64,000 nucleotides of DNA. Source: Cyclobacterium amurskyense (GTDB taxonomy: Bacteria; Bacteroidota; Bacteroidia; Cytophagales; Cyclobacteriaceae). The notes under the pieces were generated by a model that saw nothing but the letters and a program-made list of their open reading frames with translations, searched no databases and was not told where the DNA came from. Numbering within the stretch: the first letter of the stretch is position 1; the number at the start of each line of letters is the position of its first letter. Shown one piece after another: positions 37,822-48,000 of this stretch. The position numbers and the translations under genes were made by a program. The DNA lies in NCBI RefSeq assembly GCF_001050135.1, contig NZ_CP012040.1, positions 2,205,001 through 2,269,000 on the forward strand, written 5' to 3'.

Positions 37822-39077
37822 AAGGGATTTTAATATTTATCCTGGCGATGGTTCCCCTTCTTGTACCTGCACAGCAGGTACTCACCTTGGAAGAGTGCCT
37901 CACCCTTGCTGAAACGAATTATCCGCTTGCACGTCAAAAGGTTTTGTTGGAGCAACAATTTCAATCTGAGGTCAATGTGCTCGAATTGCAGAAGCTTCCA
38001 AAGCTAGACCTGAATGCGCAATCTACCTATCAATCTGATGTTACCAGGATTCCTATAGAATTACCGAATGCTGATATCCAACCTCCTAACAAAGATCAAT
38101 ATAGAGCAACACTAGATGTCAACCAGTTGATTTATAATGGAGGCAGCATTGCGGCCAACGCCAGGTTAAAACAAGCAGAATTAAAAACCCGGCAACAGGA
38201 GGTGGAGGTTACCATTTACCAAGTTAAGGAAAGAGTCAATGGCACTTATTTCAAAGTTTTACTACTTCAGGAGCAGGAAAAACTTCTGGATTCAAAAATG
38301 AAAATATTACAGGAGCGTGCAAAGGAAGCGGTCTCTGCCATTAGAAATGGAATGGCCCTGCCTTCCTCCAATCAACTTTTGCAGGCTGAGCTCTTGTTAT
38401 TGGAGCAACAAAAAGTTCACCTTAAATATGAACGCAAAAAAGCGCTGGAAAGCCTTTCCTCTCTCACCTTTAAGGATATCGCGCTTAGTGATACCCTGTT
38501 GAAACCTGAAATTCTGTTGGCCTCTAATACTCCGTTAAACCGGCCGGAATTAAAACTATTTGAGTACAAGGCACAGCAGTTAGATATTTCTAAAGAGTTA
38601 ATTGATAAAGAAAAATCCCCCAGTGTAATGGGATTTGCTCAGGCAGGTTATGGAAATCCTGGGTTAAATATGCTGGACAATTCCTTCCAGGAATTTTATA
38701 TGGTAGGCTTAAAGTTCAATTGGAGGTTATTTGACTGGGGTAAAAATCAGGAAAAAAAGCTGGGTGTAGAAGCGTTAAAGCAGGTAGTAGCCACGGAAAA
38801 AGAAACCTTTGTGCTCAACAATGAAATTCAACTGCAAGAAGCCTGGGAAGACATAAGCAAGTACAGAGAAATTCTAGAACAGGATGCGGCCATAGTAAAC
38901 TTGCGGGAAGAAGTAATCGCATCAAATACCTCCCAATTTCAAAATGGAACCATCACTTCTTCGGCTTACATCATTGATCTCAACAAGCTTTATGATGCAA
39001 AAATCAATCAAAAGTTGACTGAAATACAGTTGGTCATGAGTCAAGCCAAGTATAAATTAATTAAGGGTGACTTTTAA
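37818..39077 (+). CDS. TolC-family outer-membrane efflux protein
   Basis: A 419-aa outer-membrane channel component with a signal peptide (about 1-20). It has the two-fold repeated helical architecture of TolC: LTLEECLTLAETNYPLARQK at the start of the first repeat, long helices with heptad spacing (KVLLLQEQEKLLDSKMKILQ), and VGLKFNWRLFDWGKNQEKK opening the second repeat. It would link the ABC permeases and the periplasmic adaptor to the exterior. The length is at the short end for TolC proteins, as often in Bacteroidota. Confidence 0.93.
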   Translation: MKGILIFILAMVPLLVPAQQVLTLEECLTLAETNYPLARQKVLLEQQFQSEVNVLELQKLPKLDLNAQSTYQSDVTRIPIELPNADIQPPNKDQYRATLDVNQLIYNGGSIAANARLKQAELKTRQQEVEVTIYQVKERVNGTYFKVLLLQEQEKLLDSKMKILQERAKEAVSAIRNGMALPSSNQLLQAELLLLEQQKVHLKYERKKALESLSSLTFKDIALSDTLLKPEILLASNTPLNRPELKLFEYKAQQLDISKELIDKEKSPSVMGFAQAGYGNPGLNMLDNSFQEFYMVGLKFNWRLFDWGKNQEKKLGVEALKQVVATEKETFVLNNEIQLQEAWEDISKYREILEQDAAIVNLREEVIASNTSQFQNGTITSSAYIIDLNKLYDAKINQKLTEIQLVMSQAKYKLIKGDF

Positions 39078-39090
39078 ATACAGATCCAAA

Positions 39091-39999
39091 ATGAAAACCT
39101 TCAAACTATTTTTATCAAGTATTCTTCTGCTTGGTATTGTATCCTGTGAAAATGAAGAGAAAGCAGATGGCTATGGTAATTTTGAGGCAACTGAAATTAC
39201 TGTTTCAGCAGAGTCTTCCGGAAAATTATTGTCTTTAGCAGTAGAAGAAGGGCAGGTGGTCGAGGAGGGGACCATTGTAGCTTTGGTGGATACCCTGCCT
39301 TTATTTTTGTCAAAGCAGCAATTGTTGGCCTCCAAGGAAACGGTATCCTCAAAATCCGGTAGCATTTCTTCGCAGATTAATGTGCTTAAAGAACAATTGA
39401 AAAACGCAGTTTTAGAATTGGACCGTGTCTCAAAAATGTTTGCTGATGGGGCAGCTACTCAACAGCAGTTGGATAGAGGAAGCAATCAGGTGGAAGTTTT
39501 AAAAAAGCAGATTAAAAACGTTCAAAGTCAGCAATTGCCTATTGAGAAAGAAGCCTTGTCCTTTGATGCCCGCATAGCTCAGCTCGATCAACAAATCGCT
39601 CAAAGTGTCTTAAAGAACCCAATTTATGGAACTGTTTTGGGGAAATTCGCTGAAGCTGGGGAAGTGGTTTCTTTTGGGAAGCCACTCTATAAAATTGCGG
39701 ATCTGGACAATATGCTTTTAAGGGTTTACATAAGCGAAACACAATTACCTAGCCTCAGCATTGGGCAAATTGTAACTGTAAAAATAGATTCAAATGAGGG
39801 AATGAAGGCATATGATGGCAAAGTTAGCTGGGTTTCATCTACTGCTGAGTTCACTCCCAAAATCATCCAAACCAAGGAAGAAAGAGTTAATCTGGTTTAT
39901 GCAGTAAAAATTAAGGTGAAAAACGATGGCGCCCTAAAAATAGGTATGCCTGCAGAAATGTGGATCGAGAATGACTTAAGTAAGGAAAGCAATTTATAA
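39091..39999 (+). CDS. HlyD/YbhG-type periplasmic adaptor lipoprotein
   Basis: A membrane-fusion protein of about 302 aa. I start at the ATG at 39091 (MKTFKLFLSSILLLGIVSCE), giving a lipoprotein signal; an upstream in-frame ATG at 39067 would run into the TolC stop. The lipoyl half-motif ISAES-like segment (AESSGKLLSLAVEEGQVVEE) precedes a coiled-coil hairpin (about 85-165), then VLKNPIYGTVLGKFAEAGEV and the beta-barrel (QLPSLSIGQIVTVKIDSNEG). It bridges the ABC permeases and TolC. Order and type match YbhG in the E. coli ybhGFSR operon. Confidence 0.92.
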   Translation: MKTFKLFLSSILLLGIVSCENEEKADGYGNFEATEITVSAESSGKLLSLAVEEGQVVEEGTIVALVDTLPLFLSKQQLLASKETVSSKSGSISSQINVLKEQLKNAVLELDRVSKMFADGAATQQQLDRGSNQVEVLKKQIKNVQSQQLPIEKEALSFDARIAQLDQQIAQSVLKNPIYGTVLGKFAEAGEVVSFGKPLYKIADLDNMLLRVYISETQLPSLSIGQIVTVKIDSNEGMKAYDGKVSWVSSTAEFTPKIIQTKEERVNLVYAVKIKVKNDGALKIGMPAEMWIENDLSKESNL

Positions 40000-40015
40000 T
40001 TAACATAAAAACACC

Positions 40016-40474
40016 ATGGAAAACCATCAGTACAATGTAAATATCAATTGGAATGTAGATAGAAAAGGGCTTATGTGTTCCCCAGAACTTAAAATGGGCG
40101 ACTCTGATTCGTCCAATTGTATAGCTGTGGCAACACCTCCGGAATTCCCTAAAGGAATGCCCAATATCTGGTCCCCAGAGCATTTATTTACTGCCTCGGT
40201 GAGTAGTTGTTTGATGACTACATTTTTGGCCATCGCAGAAAATAGCAAACTGGATTTCTCTGCTTTTAGCTGTAATGCCAAAGGAATTTTGGCAAAAGAA
40301 GAAGGCAAATTTGCCATGACAGAAATTATCCTTTCTCCTACTGTGACCATCTCCATTGAAAAAGATAGAGAACGTGCCGAACGAATTGTTCAGAAATCTG
40401 AAGCGGCTTGCTTGATTTCCAATTCAATTAAATCAAAGATCTCCCTTAACATTACCATTAAAATAGAGGAATAA
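40016..40474 (+). CDS. OsmC-family protein
   Basis: A 152-aa protein of the OsmC/Ohr fold, which uses a Cys pair to reduce organic hydroperoxides. The region HLFTASVSSCLMTTFLAIAE (about 62-81) carries the first conserved Cys. AERIVQKSEAACLISNSIKS (about 124-143) carries the second. The opening PPEFPKGMPNIWSPEHLF matches OsmC relatives. Its place inside an efflux operon between the adaptor and the ATPases is unusual and may reflect a response to oxidising or reactive compounds that the pump removes. Confidence 0.9.
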   Translation: MENHQYNVNINWNVDRKGLMCSPELKMGDSDSSNCIAVATPPEFPKGMPNIWSPEHLFTASVSSCLMTTFLAIAENSKLDFSAFSCNAKGILAKEEGKFAMTEIILSPTVTISIEKDRERAERIVQKSEAACLISNSIKSKISLNITIKIEE

Positions 40475-40476
40475 AA

Positions 40477-41382
40477 ATGAGTATTTCCCTCAACCAAATC
40501 AGCAAGACCTATAACGAAATAAGTGCTGTCCAGGACATTTCATTTGATGTAAATCCAGGTGAATTGTTTGGGATAATAGGGCCTGATGGTGCAGGGAAAA
40601 CTACCTTGTTTCGAATTTTGACCACCCTGCTATTGGCAGATACTGGTACGGCAGTAGTAGCAGGGATGGATGTAGTGGAGGATTATATTGCTATTCGAAA
40701 ATCCGTTGGCTATATGCCAGGTAGGTTTTCACTTTATCAAGACCTGACGGTGGAGGAAAACCTGCAATTTTTCGCTACAATTTTTGGTACAACCCTTGAA
40801 AAAAATTATGATCTGATCAAGGAAATCTATGAACAGATAGAACCCTTTAAAACCCGGAGGGCTGGAAAGTTATCTGGGGGGATGAAGCAAAAGTTAGCCC
40901 TTTGTTGCGCCTTGATTCATAAACCCAAAGTGCTTTTTTTGGATGAACCTACCACTGGTGTGGATCCGGTGTCAAGAAAGGAATTTTGGGACATGCTGAA
41001 ACGCCTTCAGGCAAAAGGCATTACGATTTTGGTATCCACACCTTATATGGATGAGGCCGCTTTATGTGATCGAGTAGCCCTTATGCAGGATGGGCATATC
41101 CTGGAAATTGACAGTCCGCAGCATATTGTGCAAAAGTACCCCAAAGCAATTTATGAAATAGGGGCCAAGGAAAGGCATAAATTGATACAAGTGCTTCGGG
41201 ATTTCCCTAACATGTACAGTGTGTATCCATTTGGCGAGTATGTACATTATACAGATAGGCGTTCCAATTTGGATGTGCCTGAACTGGAAGAATACCTGAA
41301 AGCAAATGGGCTTTCAGAGGTTTATATTGGTTTAACCCAAACTACCATTGAGGATGTTTTCATGGAAATGGCAAAAAAATGA
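40477..41382 (+). CDS. ABC transporter ATP-binding protein (YbhF N-terminal-half type)
   Basis: A 301-aa ATPase of a drug-efflux ABC transporter. Walker A is GPDGAGKTT (residue about 31), the signature is LSGGMKQKLALCCAL, and Walker B is VLFLDEPTTGVDP. A family-specific C-terminal extension of about 80 residues follows. In E. coli YbhF two ATPase domains are fused in one chain; here they are separate genes. This one matches the first domain, including the D in G-P-D-G-A-G-K. It overlaps the second ATPase gene by 4 bases. Confidence 0.94.
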   Translation: MSISLNQISKTYNEISAVQDISFDVNPGELFGIIGPDGAGKTTLFRILTTLLLADTGTAVVAGMDVVEDYIAIRKSVGYMPGRFSLYQDLTVEENLQFFATIFGTTLEKNYDLIKEIYEQIEPFKTRRAGKLSGGMKQKLALCCALIHKPKVLFLDEPTTGVDPVSRKEFWDMLKRLQAKGITILVSTPYMDEAALCDRVALMQDGHILEIDSPQHIVQKYPKAIYEIGAKERHKLIQVLRDFPNMYSVYPFGEYVHYTDRRSNLDVPELEEYLKANGLSEVYIGLTQTTIEDVFMEMAKK

Positions 41383-42119
41383 GCGAAAACAATGTTATAA
41401 CCGTCAAAGACCTGACAAAGAAGTTTGGCGATTTCCTGGCCGTCGATGCCATAAGCTTTGAAGTAAAGGCAGGTGAAATTTTCGGATTTCTGGGCGCCAA
41501 TGGAGCGGGAAAAACTACGGCCATGAAAATGCTTATAGGCATTTCCAAACCCAGTTCTGGAGAAGCAATGGTAGCGGGATTTGATGTCTATACCCAAACG
41601 GAGCTTATCAAAAAAAACATTGGCTATATGAGCCAGAAGTTTGCGCTCTATGATGATTTAACGGTGCGGGAAAACATTACCTTTTTTGGTGGGATATACG
41701 GCTTGTCCCGATCCACCATAAAGGAGAAGATAAAGGTATTAGTGGCGGACCTGAAACTGGAAAATATTATTGATCAATTGGTTGGTGCTTTGCCCTTGGG
41801 CTGGAAGCAAAAATTATCCTTTTCGGTGTCTCTACTACATGAACCAAAAATCGTTTTTCTAGATGAGCCTACAGGAGGGGTGGATCCAATTACCCGAAGA
41901 CAGTTTTGGGAAATGATCTATCATGCGGCAGATATGGGAACGACCATATTTGTAACCACCCATTATATGGATGAGGCAGAATATTGTGACAAGGTATCCA
42001 TTATGGTCAATGGGAAAATTGAAGCAATGGATCGGCCAAAGCTTTTGAAGGAACAATATGGGGCGAGTAACCTTAATGAGGTTTTTTTAAAACTGGCAAG
42101 AAACAGTAATCCCGAATAA
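41379..42119 (+). CDS. ABC transporter ATP-binding protein (YbhF C-terminal-half type)
   Basis: A 246-aa ATPase with Walker A GANGAGKTT and Walker B IVFLDEPTGGVDP. The usual LSGGQ-type signature is replaced by LPLGWKQKLSFSVSL. This is a known variant in the second domain of YbhF-like proteins, so it is probably not a defect. HYMDEAEYCDKVSIMVNGKI is the switch and D-loop end. Together with the preceding gene it would form an ATPase heterodimer powering the two permeases downstream. Confidence 0.94.
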   Translation: MSENNVITVKDLTKKFGDFLAVDAISFEVKAGEIFGFLGANGAGKTTAMKMLIGISKPSSGEAMVAGFDVYTQTELIKKNIGYMSQKFALYDDLTVRENITFFGGIYGLSRSTIKEKIKVLVADLKLENIIDQLVGALPLGWKQKLSFSVSLLHEPKIVFLDEPTGGVDPITRRQFWEMIYHAADMGTTIFVTTHYMDEAEYCDKVSIMVNGKIEAMDRPKLLKEQYGASNLNEVFLKLARNSNPE

Positions 42120-42144
42120 ATAAAAAGAAATTTAATTTTTCGAA

Positions 42145-43251
42145 ATGAAGCGTTTTATTGGTTTTGTAAGGAAGGAATTCTACCATATCTACAGGGATAA
42201 AAGGTCACTATTTATCCTTTTTGGCATGCCTATCGCTCAGATTTTATTATTTGGATTCGCCATTACCAATGAAATTAATAAGGTGGAAATTGCTATTATG
42301 GACCATGCCAAGGATGCCACCACCATTGAGATTATTAATAAAATGGCCTCTTCCAAATACTTTTCTATCAACCGGTACTTAGATGCAGAATCCGAGGTAG
42401 AAGGGGTTTTCAAGGAAGGGAAAATTAAAGCTGTCATTGTTTTTGAAAAAGACTTTGGCGAGAAACGAGTGAAAAATGGGCAATCTACTCTACAGCTAAT
42501 TGCCGATGCGACTGATCCCAACACGGCCAATTCTATCACCAATTACATTCAATCAATTGTCCAGCAGTACAATCAATCCATAAATATCCATCAAGTTGGA
42601 GGGCCACAGGTTATGACCCAAACCCATATGGCTTTCAACCCTGAGATAAAGAGTGTATTTATGTTTGTGCCTGGGGTGATGACGATTATTTTAATGTTGG
42701 TGTCTGCTATGATGACTTCCATATCCATTGCAAAGGAAAAGGAGTTGGGAACTATGGAGATTTTATTGGTCTCTCCACTTAAACCTTTTCAGGTGATATT
42801 AGGCAAGGTGGTTCCCTATATTTTGCTTTCTATCATTAATGCAATAGTTATCGTATTGCTAAGTATTTTTATTTTTAAAATGTCCGTTCAGGGAAGCCTG
42901 ATTTTATTAGGTGCTGAAAGTGTGTTGTTTATCCTTACTTCTTTGTCCTTAGGGATATTAATATCAACTATAACAGAGACGCAGCAGACGGCCATGATGA
43001 TCTCATTGATGGGTTTAATGCTGCCGGTAATCCTCTTGTCAGGATTTATATTCCCAATAGCCAGTATGCCGCTTCCTTTACAAGTTATCAGCAATATTAT
43101 ACCGGCCAAATGGTTTATCATCATCATTAAAGGAATCATGTTGAAAGGAGTGGGAATAGCTTTTATATGGAAAGAGACGCTTATCCTTATAGGCATGACG
43201 CTATTCTTTATTGGAATCAGTACCTACAAATATAAAATCAGGCTTGAATAA
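42145..43251 (+). CDS. ABC-2-type permease (YbhS/YbhR-like), first
   Basis: A 368-aa integral membrane subunit. One N-terminal helix (SLFILFGMPIAQILLFGFAI, about 22-41) precedes a large extracytoplasmic domain (about 45-175). A bundle of five C-terminal helices follows (VPGVMTIILMLVSAMMTSIS, then ILLGAESVLFILTSLSLGIL). The EKELGTMEILLVSPLKPFQ loop is characteristic of ABC-2 permeases. It lies 25 bases after the second ATPase, and its last base is shared with the next start. Confidence 0.93.
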   Translation: MKRFIGFVRKEFYHIYRDKRSLFILFGMPIAQILLFGFAITNEINKVEIAIMDHAKDATTIEIINKMASSKYFSINRYLDAESEVEGVFKEGKIKAVIVFEKDFGEKRVKNGQSTLQLIADATDPNTANSITNYIQSIVQQYNQSINIHQVGGPQVMTQTHMAFNPEIKSVFMFVPGVMTIILMLVSAMMTSISIAKEKELGTMEILLVSPLKPFQVILGKVVPYILLSIINAIVIVLLSIFIFKMSVQGSLILLGAESVLFILTSLSLGILISTITETQQTAMMISLMGLMLPVILLSGFIFPIASMPLPLQVISNIIPAKWFIIIIKGIMLKGVGIAFIWKETLILIGMTLFFIGISTYKYKIRLE

Positions 43252-44372
43252 TGAAAACCATCGGATATTTGATACAAAAGGAATTCAAGCAGATCTTTAG
43301 AAATAAGGGAATGCTTCCTATTATTTTTATTTTGCCCATCATTCAACTCCTTATTCTGTCCAATGCAGCTACCTATGAAGTAAAGGACATAAAATTTGGC
43401 TACATCGATGCAGACCGTAGCTCTTCCTCCAGGGCATTGATTGAAAAATTCCGTTCATCGACCTATTTCAACCTGCTTGCTCCCTACTCATCCTATGCTG
43501 AGGCGAATTCAGGAATGTTGGAGGGAAAAGTAAATGTGATCATGGAAATCCCCAATAATTTTGAACGACAACTGGTAAACAATGAAAAAACGTCAATAGG
43601 ACTCACCGTTGATGCCATAGATGGGGCAGCAGCAGGAGTAGAGACTGCCTATATCCAACAAATAGTTCAGGAATTTAACCAAAGTATAGCCTTGAAGTCA
43701 GCTGTTAGTAAAAACCGAAGTGGCTTTGCTGGGTTGATTACAATTATTCCCTCCTATTGGTACAATATCACACTGGATTATAAAACATTTATGGTGCCGG
43801 GGATATTGGTACTTCTGGTCACTATGATCACATTGTTTCTTTCAGGGATGAATATTGTCAGGGAAAAAGAAATAGGGACATTGGAACAAATAAATGTTAC
43901 CCCGATCAAAAAAAGTCAATTTATTATTGGCAAGCTTTTTCCCTTTTGGATTATAGGTTTGGGTTTGTTGAGTATTGGCTTGGTGCTGGCAAAGCTTATC
44001 TTTGACATTCCCCTACTCGGGAGTTTGGGTATCCTTTATTTTTATACTGCGATCTATATATTGGTGATTCTGGGTATTGGTCTTTTTATTTCCAATTTCA
44101 CAGAAACCCAGCAGCAAGCCATGTTTATTGCCTGGTTTTTCATCGTCATTTTTATTCTAATGAGTGGGTTGTTTACGCCTATAGAGAGCATGCCAAAATG
44201 GGCACAACTGATAACCACCTTCAATCCCATCAGGTATTTTGTGGAGGTAGTGCGGATGGTAATGTTGAAGGGCGCAGGTTTTTCAGATATTTTGCCGCAG
44301 TTATGGAAAACCTTTGCCTATGCCATCTTGGTGAATGGGTTGGCTGTGTACAGTTATAAAAAAGTGAATTAA
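43251..44372 (+). CDS. ABC-2-type permease (YbhS/YbhR-like), second
   Basis: A 373-aa membrane subunit with the same layout as the gene before it. The N-terminal helix (MLPIIFILPIIQLLILSNAA) leads to an extracytoplasmic domain to about residue 175. Five helices follow, with the conserved loop REKEIGTLEQINVTPIKKSQ and FIVIFILMSGLFTPIESMPK near the end. The two permeases probably form a heterodimer. The start codon overlaps the previous stop (TAATG), so the operon TetR-TolC-adaptor-OsmC-ATPases-permeases is fully coupled to here. Confidence 0.93.
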   Translation: MKTIGYLIQKEFKQIFRNKGMLPIIFILPIIQLLILSNAATYEVKDIKFGYIDADRSSSSRALIEKFRSSTYFNLLAPYSSYAEANSGMLEGKVNVIMEIPNNFERQLVNNEKTSIGLTVDAIDGAAAGVETAYIQQIVQEFNQSIALKSAVSKNRSGFAGLITIIPSYWYNITLDYKTFMVPGILVLLVTMITLFLSGMNIVREKEIGTLEQINVTPIKKSQFIIGKLFPFWIIGLGLLSIGLVLAKLIFDIPLLGSLGILYFYTAIYILVILGIGLFISNFTETQQQAMFIAWFFIVIFILMSGLFTPIESMPKWAQLITTFNPIRYFVEVVRMVMLKGAGFSDILPQLWKTFAYAILVNGLAVYSYKKVN

Positions 44373-44782
44373 GTTCGATTTGAAGAGATGTAAAAATGTA
44401 AGGTAATGAAAACGACTTGATAGATTTTATGTTTTCAGGGCTTGCGAGTTCGTACCTGTTTTCACATTTCTTCAGCCCAATTCAATGATACCAAAAAAGA
44501 TTAAACCCGAAATATGCAATAGACAATCTATTACGTGCTGAAATCGCTTCAAAATCAGCCACTTCGTTGCTGTTTTCAATTTCACCATAGCGATGCTATG
44601 CTAAAATCTCCAAACAACCTGATTTTCTTGCGATTGCAACACTCATCACGAATCCTATTACATAATCCGGGTTAAAATTGCATTTTGCAGCAAATCCCCC
44701 ATCAGAATTTCTTATAAAAGAATTTTAATTGTGAATTTGGAAAATGAAGCACTGAAAAAGCGTGTTGTATTTTCCGCTTATT
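44373..44782. other. Spacer with a full-length copy of repeat R1
   Basis: Apart from the 176-bp repeat at 44499-44674 I see no gene. No clear terminator is visible after the last permease gene. Confidence 0.6.
44499..44674 (-). repeat. Dispersed repeat family R1, longest copy
   Basis: The ends are TAACCCGGATTATGTAATAG and TATTTCGGGTTTAATC when read on the - strand. It contains a 6-bp hairpin CATAGC-GAT-GCTATG. Partial copies at 19495-19549 and 36961-37004 match one or both ends. It has no coding capacity and looks like a small non-autonomous or structural repeat. Confidence 0.78.
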
Positions 44783-44974
44783 TCAGGCCCAATGGACCAA
44801 GGCAAGTTTTATGAAAAAGATGAATACTGCAGGAATACCATAATATTTAAGCACCTTAAGCCTATTGAAACGGTGCATAAACCAAAGAACAATTACTGGT
44901 CTAATCAGCCCTAGGATCGTCCCTAAAAGGGCTATAAAAAACAGGATGTCTATGCCCGTGGCTACTGTTTCCAT
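44783..44974 (-). CDS. Small two-helix membrane protein (63 aa)
   Basis: A 63-aa protein with two hydrophobic helices (IDILFFIALLGTILGLI at 8-24, and IPAVFIFFIKLALVHWA at the end). Between them is a basic loop (MHRFNRLKVLKYYG) that should face the cytoplasm. The start codon lies just past the infB terminator, so it is read separately or by read-through. I know no characterised family; the clean hydrophobic pattern supports a real gene. Confidence 0.55.
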   Translation of the reverse strand: METVATGIDILFFIALLGTILGLIRPVIVLWFMHRFNRLKVLKYYGIPAVFIFFIKLALVHWA

Positions 44975-44983
44975 GTTTATAAA

Positions 44984-45016
44984 GATAAAAAAAGGGACAA
45001 CTTTACGCTGTCCCTT
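44984..45016 (-). terminator. Intrinsic terminator after infB
   Basis: On the - strand AAGGGACA pairs with TGTCCCTT around a 9-nt loop and is followed by a T tract. It lies 20 bases past the infB stop codon. Confidence 0.9.
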
Positions 45017-45037
45017 GAATTGTATTGAATCTTAAAT

Positions 45038-48000
45038 TTATTTTTTACGCTTGACCTCTTCCATTTTGTATCCTTCGAAGGTATCACCTTCCAGGATATC
45101 GTTGAATCCTTTAATGGAAACACCACATTCGTAGCCGTATTTCACTTCGCTTACATCATCCTTGAATCGTTTCAAGGCACTGATTTCTCCTTCATGAATT
45201 ACTATACCATCTCTGATAATTCTAATTTTGTTTTTACGGTTGATATAACCATCCGTAACATAACAACCAGCGACTGTTCCGACTTTAGAGATTTTGAACA
45301 CTTCTCTTACTTCAATATTACCTGTGATTACCTCTTCAAATTCAGGTTCAAGCATACCTTCAATGGCATCTTTAATCTGGTTGATGGCATCATAAATAAT
45401 TGAGTAATGTCTGATTTCAATTTCCTCTTGCTCGGCAAGACGTTTTGCATTGACAGAAGGTCTTACCTGGAAGCCTAAGATAATCGCATCAGAAGCAGAG
45501 GCAAGCAATACATCAGATTCAGAAATCTGACCTACACCATGGTGAATGATATTTACGTTCACTTCCTCTTTAGAGAGTTTCAGTAAGGAATCAGACAAGG
45601 CTTCTACTGAACCATCCACATCACCTTTGATAATGATGTTAAGTTCTTTAAAGCTACCAATGGCCAATCGTCTACCGATCTCATCCAGTGTGATATGTTT
45701 CTTGGTACGTAAGCTTTGTTCTCTTTGTATTTGCTCTCTAGAGTTAGCAATTTCTCTTGCTTCTCTTTCAGAGTCATATACTTTGAATACATCACCTGCT
45801 TGAGGAGCACCGCCTAAACCAAGTACTTGTACTGGTGTGGAAGGTCCTGCTGCATCGAGTTTTTTACCCAAGTGGTCAAACATTGCTTTTACTCTACCAT
45901 AATGTTGGCCTGCCAAAATGGTGTCTCCAACATGTAGGGTACCTGCCTGTACCATGACTGTAGATACATAACCCCTACCTTTATCAAGGGAAGCCTCTAC
46001 TACTGTACCGACAGCGTTTTTATCTGGATTTGCTTTAAGCTCTAGAATTTCAGATTCAAGCAAAACTTTTTCCAAAAGCTCGTCTATACCAGCACCTGTT
46101 TTGGCAGAAATATCTTGAGATTGGTATTTACCACCCCAGTCTTCAACCAGTAGGTTCATATTGGCCAGTTCCTCCTTGATTCTTTCCGGGTTGGAATTTG
46201 GCCTATCTATTTTGTTGATAGCGAATATCATTGGAACACCAGCTACCTGAGCATGGTTGATAGCTTCTTTTGTTTGAGGCATGACATTGTCATCCGCTGC
46301 AATTACAATGATTGCTACATCCGTGATTTTAGCACCCCTTGCTCTCATCGCCGTAAAGGCTTCGTGTCCTGGTGTATCTAAGAATGCAATTTTGTTTCCA
46401 TCCTTGGTTTCTACATCATAGGCACCAATGTGCTGAGTGATACCACCTGCTTCACCATGTGTCACTTTAGCTCTACGGATATAATCCAAAAGGGATGTTT
46501 TACCGTGATCTACGTGTCCCATTATGGTGACAATAGGAGCTCTTTCAATCAATGTGTCTTCACTTTCCTCCTCGATGACTTCTGTCTCTTCTTCGTCGGT
46601 TTTAGTAAATTCTACATCATAGTTAAATTCATCTGCAATAATGGTTATTGCTTCTGCATCCAGTCTTTGGTTGATTGAAACGAACATTCCAAGTCCCATA
46701 CAGACAGAGATTACTTCGTTAACAGAAACATCCATTAGGGAAGCCAGGTCATTTGCGGAAATAAATTCCGTTACCCGTAGTATTTTGCTTTCCTCAGGTG
46801 TTTCGCTAACCTCCTTCGTTCTGTCAGAGCGCTTGTCTCTTCTATTTTTATTTTTTCCACCAGATCTACCACCACCTTGCAGTCTTGCAAGAGTTTGTTT
46901 GATTTGGTCTTGAATTTCTTTCTGGGTTGGTTCCTCTTTTTGGAAACGAGGGTTTTGACCTCTTCCTGCAGGTCTTCCGACACCGCCTCTGTTATTGCCT
47001 TTTCTGGCTCCACCACCTTGCCCTGATCCACCTGGTCCTCTACCGGCAGGTGACGTAGGTCTCGCTCCGTCTGCAGGTTTGGCAGGACGGTTATCAATCC
47101 GTTTTCTCGGACGTTTTTTCTTCTCCTTGTTGCGTTCATCAGAAGAGGCAACAGGTTTGGATTTTTTCTTTGGTTTGTCTTTAGGAAGTTCTATTTTTCC
47201 CAATACAGTCAAACCTTTAAGGGAATCTGCTTTTGCAGAGATCACCTTGTCTTCAGTCTTTTCGATAGGTTTTTCCGGTTCTTTAGTTGTTTTTTCTTCA
47301 GTAATTGGCTTCGATTGGGCTGGTGTAGTCTCCTTAGGAGTAGCGGCAGCAGGTTTTTCTTCTGGTGCTTTTGCCGGAGCAGGTTTTTGTTTTTCTTCTG
47401 CTTTTGGAGCAGCAGCTTTTTCTACAGGCTTTTCGGGAATTACTGGAGCAGGAGTAGGTTTCGGAGTTGTCGGTTCCGGTTTTGTTTCAGCAGCTACTTG
47501 AGGTTTATGTTTTTCCTCTTTTACTTCTGGTTCTTTTTTAGGTTCAGGCTTAGGCGCAGGCTTTTTAGGCTCTTCCGCTACAGGCTTAGCAGGAGTAGGT
47601 TGCGCTACTTCTTTTACAGGCTCAGGCTTTGGCTTGGATTTATTAGCATCCAGGTCAATTTTACCCAATACTTTAATGCCCTGAAGTTTGGGTGCTTCAG
47701 TTGATATTTTGTCAGTAGCTTTTTCCACAGGTTTCTTGTCCTCAACAGGAGGAGTAGGAGCTACCGGTTTTTTTGGCTCTGGTTTTTTGATTTCTTTTTC
47801 AGGCTCAGATTCCGACTCTGCCTTGATGGTAAAGTTTTCATTGTGCCTTTTGCCTATAGATAGATGGGAGGCCTCTTCCTTTTCTTGGGCAGAAGACTTG
47901 AACTCTTTGGCAAGCATATTATAATGCTCCGAACTAATTTTCGAGTTCGGATTGCTTTCTACCTCAAAGCCCTTCTTGGCCATAGACTCAACGATGGTGG

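Noticed and set aside
41379..42119. Loss of the LSGGQ signature in the second ATPase, read as a defect
   Set aside because: LPLG-x-KQ is the expected variant in the second domain of YbhF-like ATPases, so the gene is probably functional.
46995..47704. Long + strand frames opposite the infB linker
   Set aside because: They are the antisense of the low-complexity Lys/Pro/Glu-rich linker of IF-2, giving Ser/Phe/Gly-rich nonsense.
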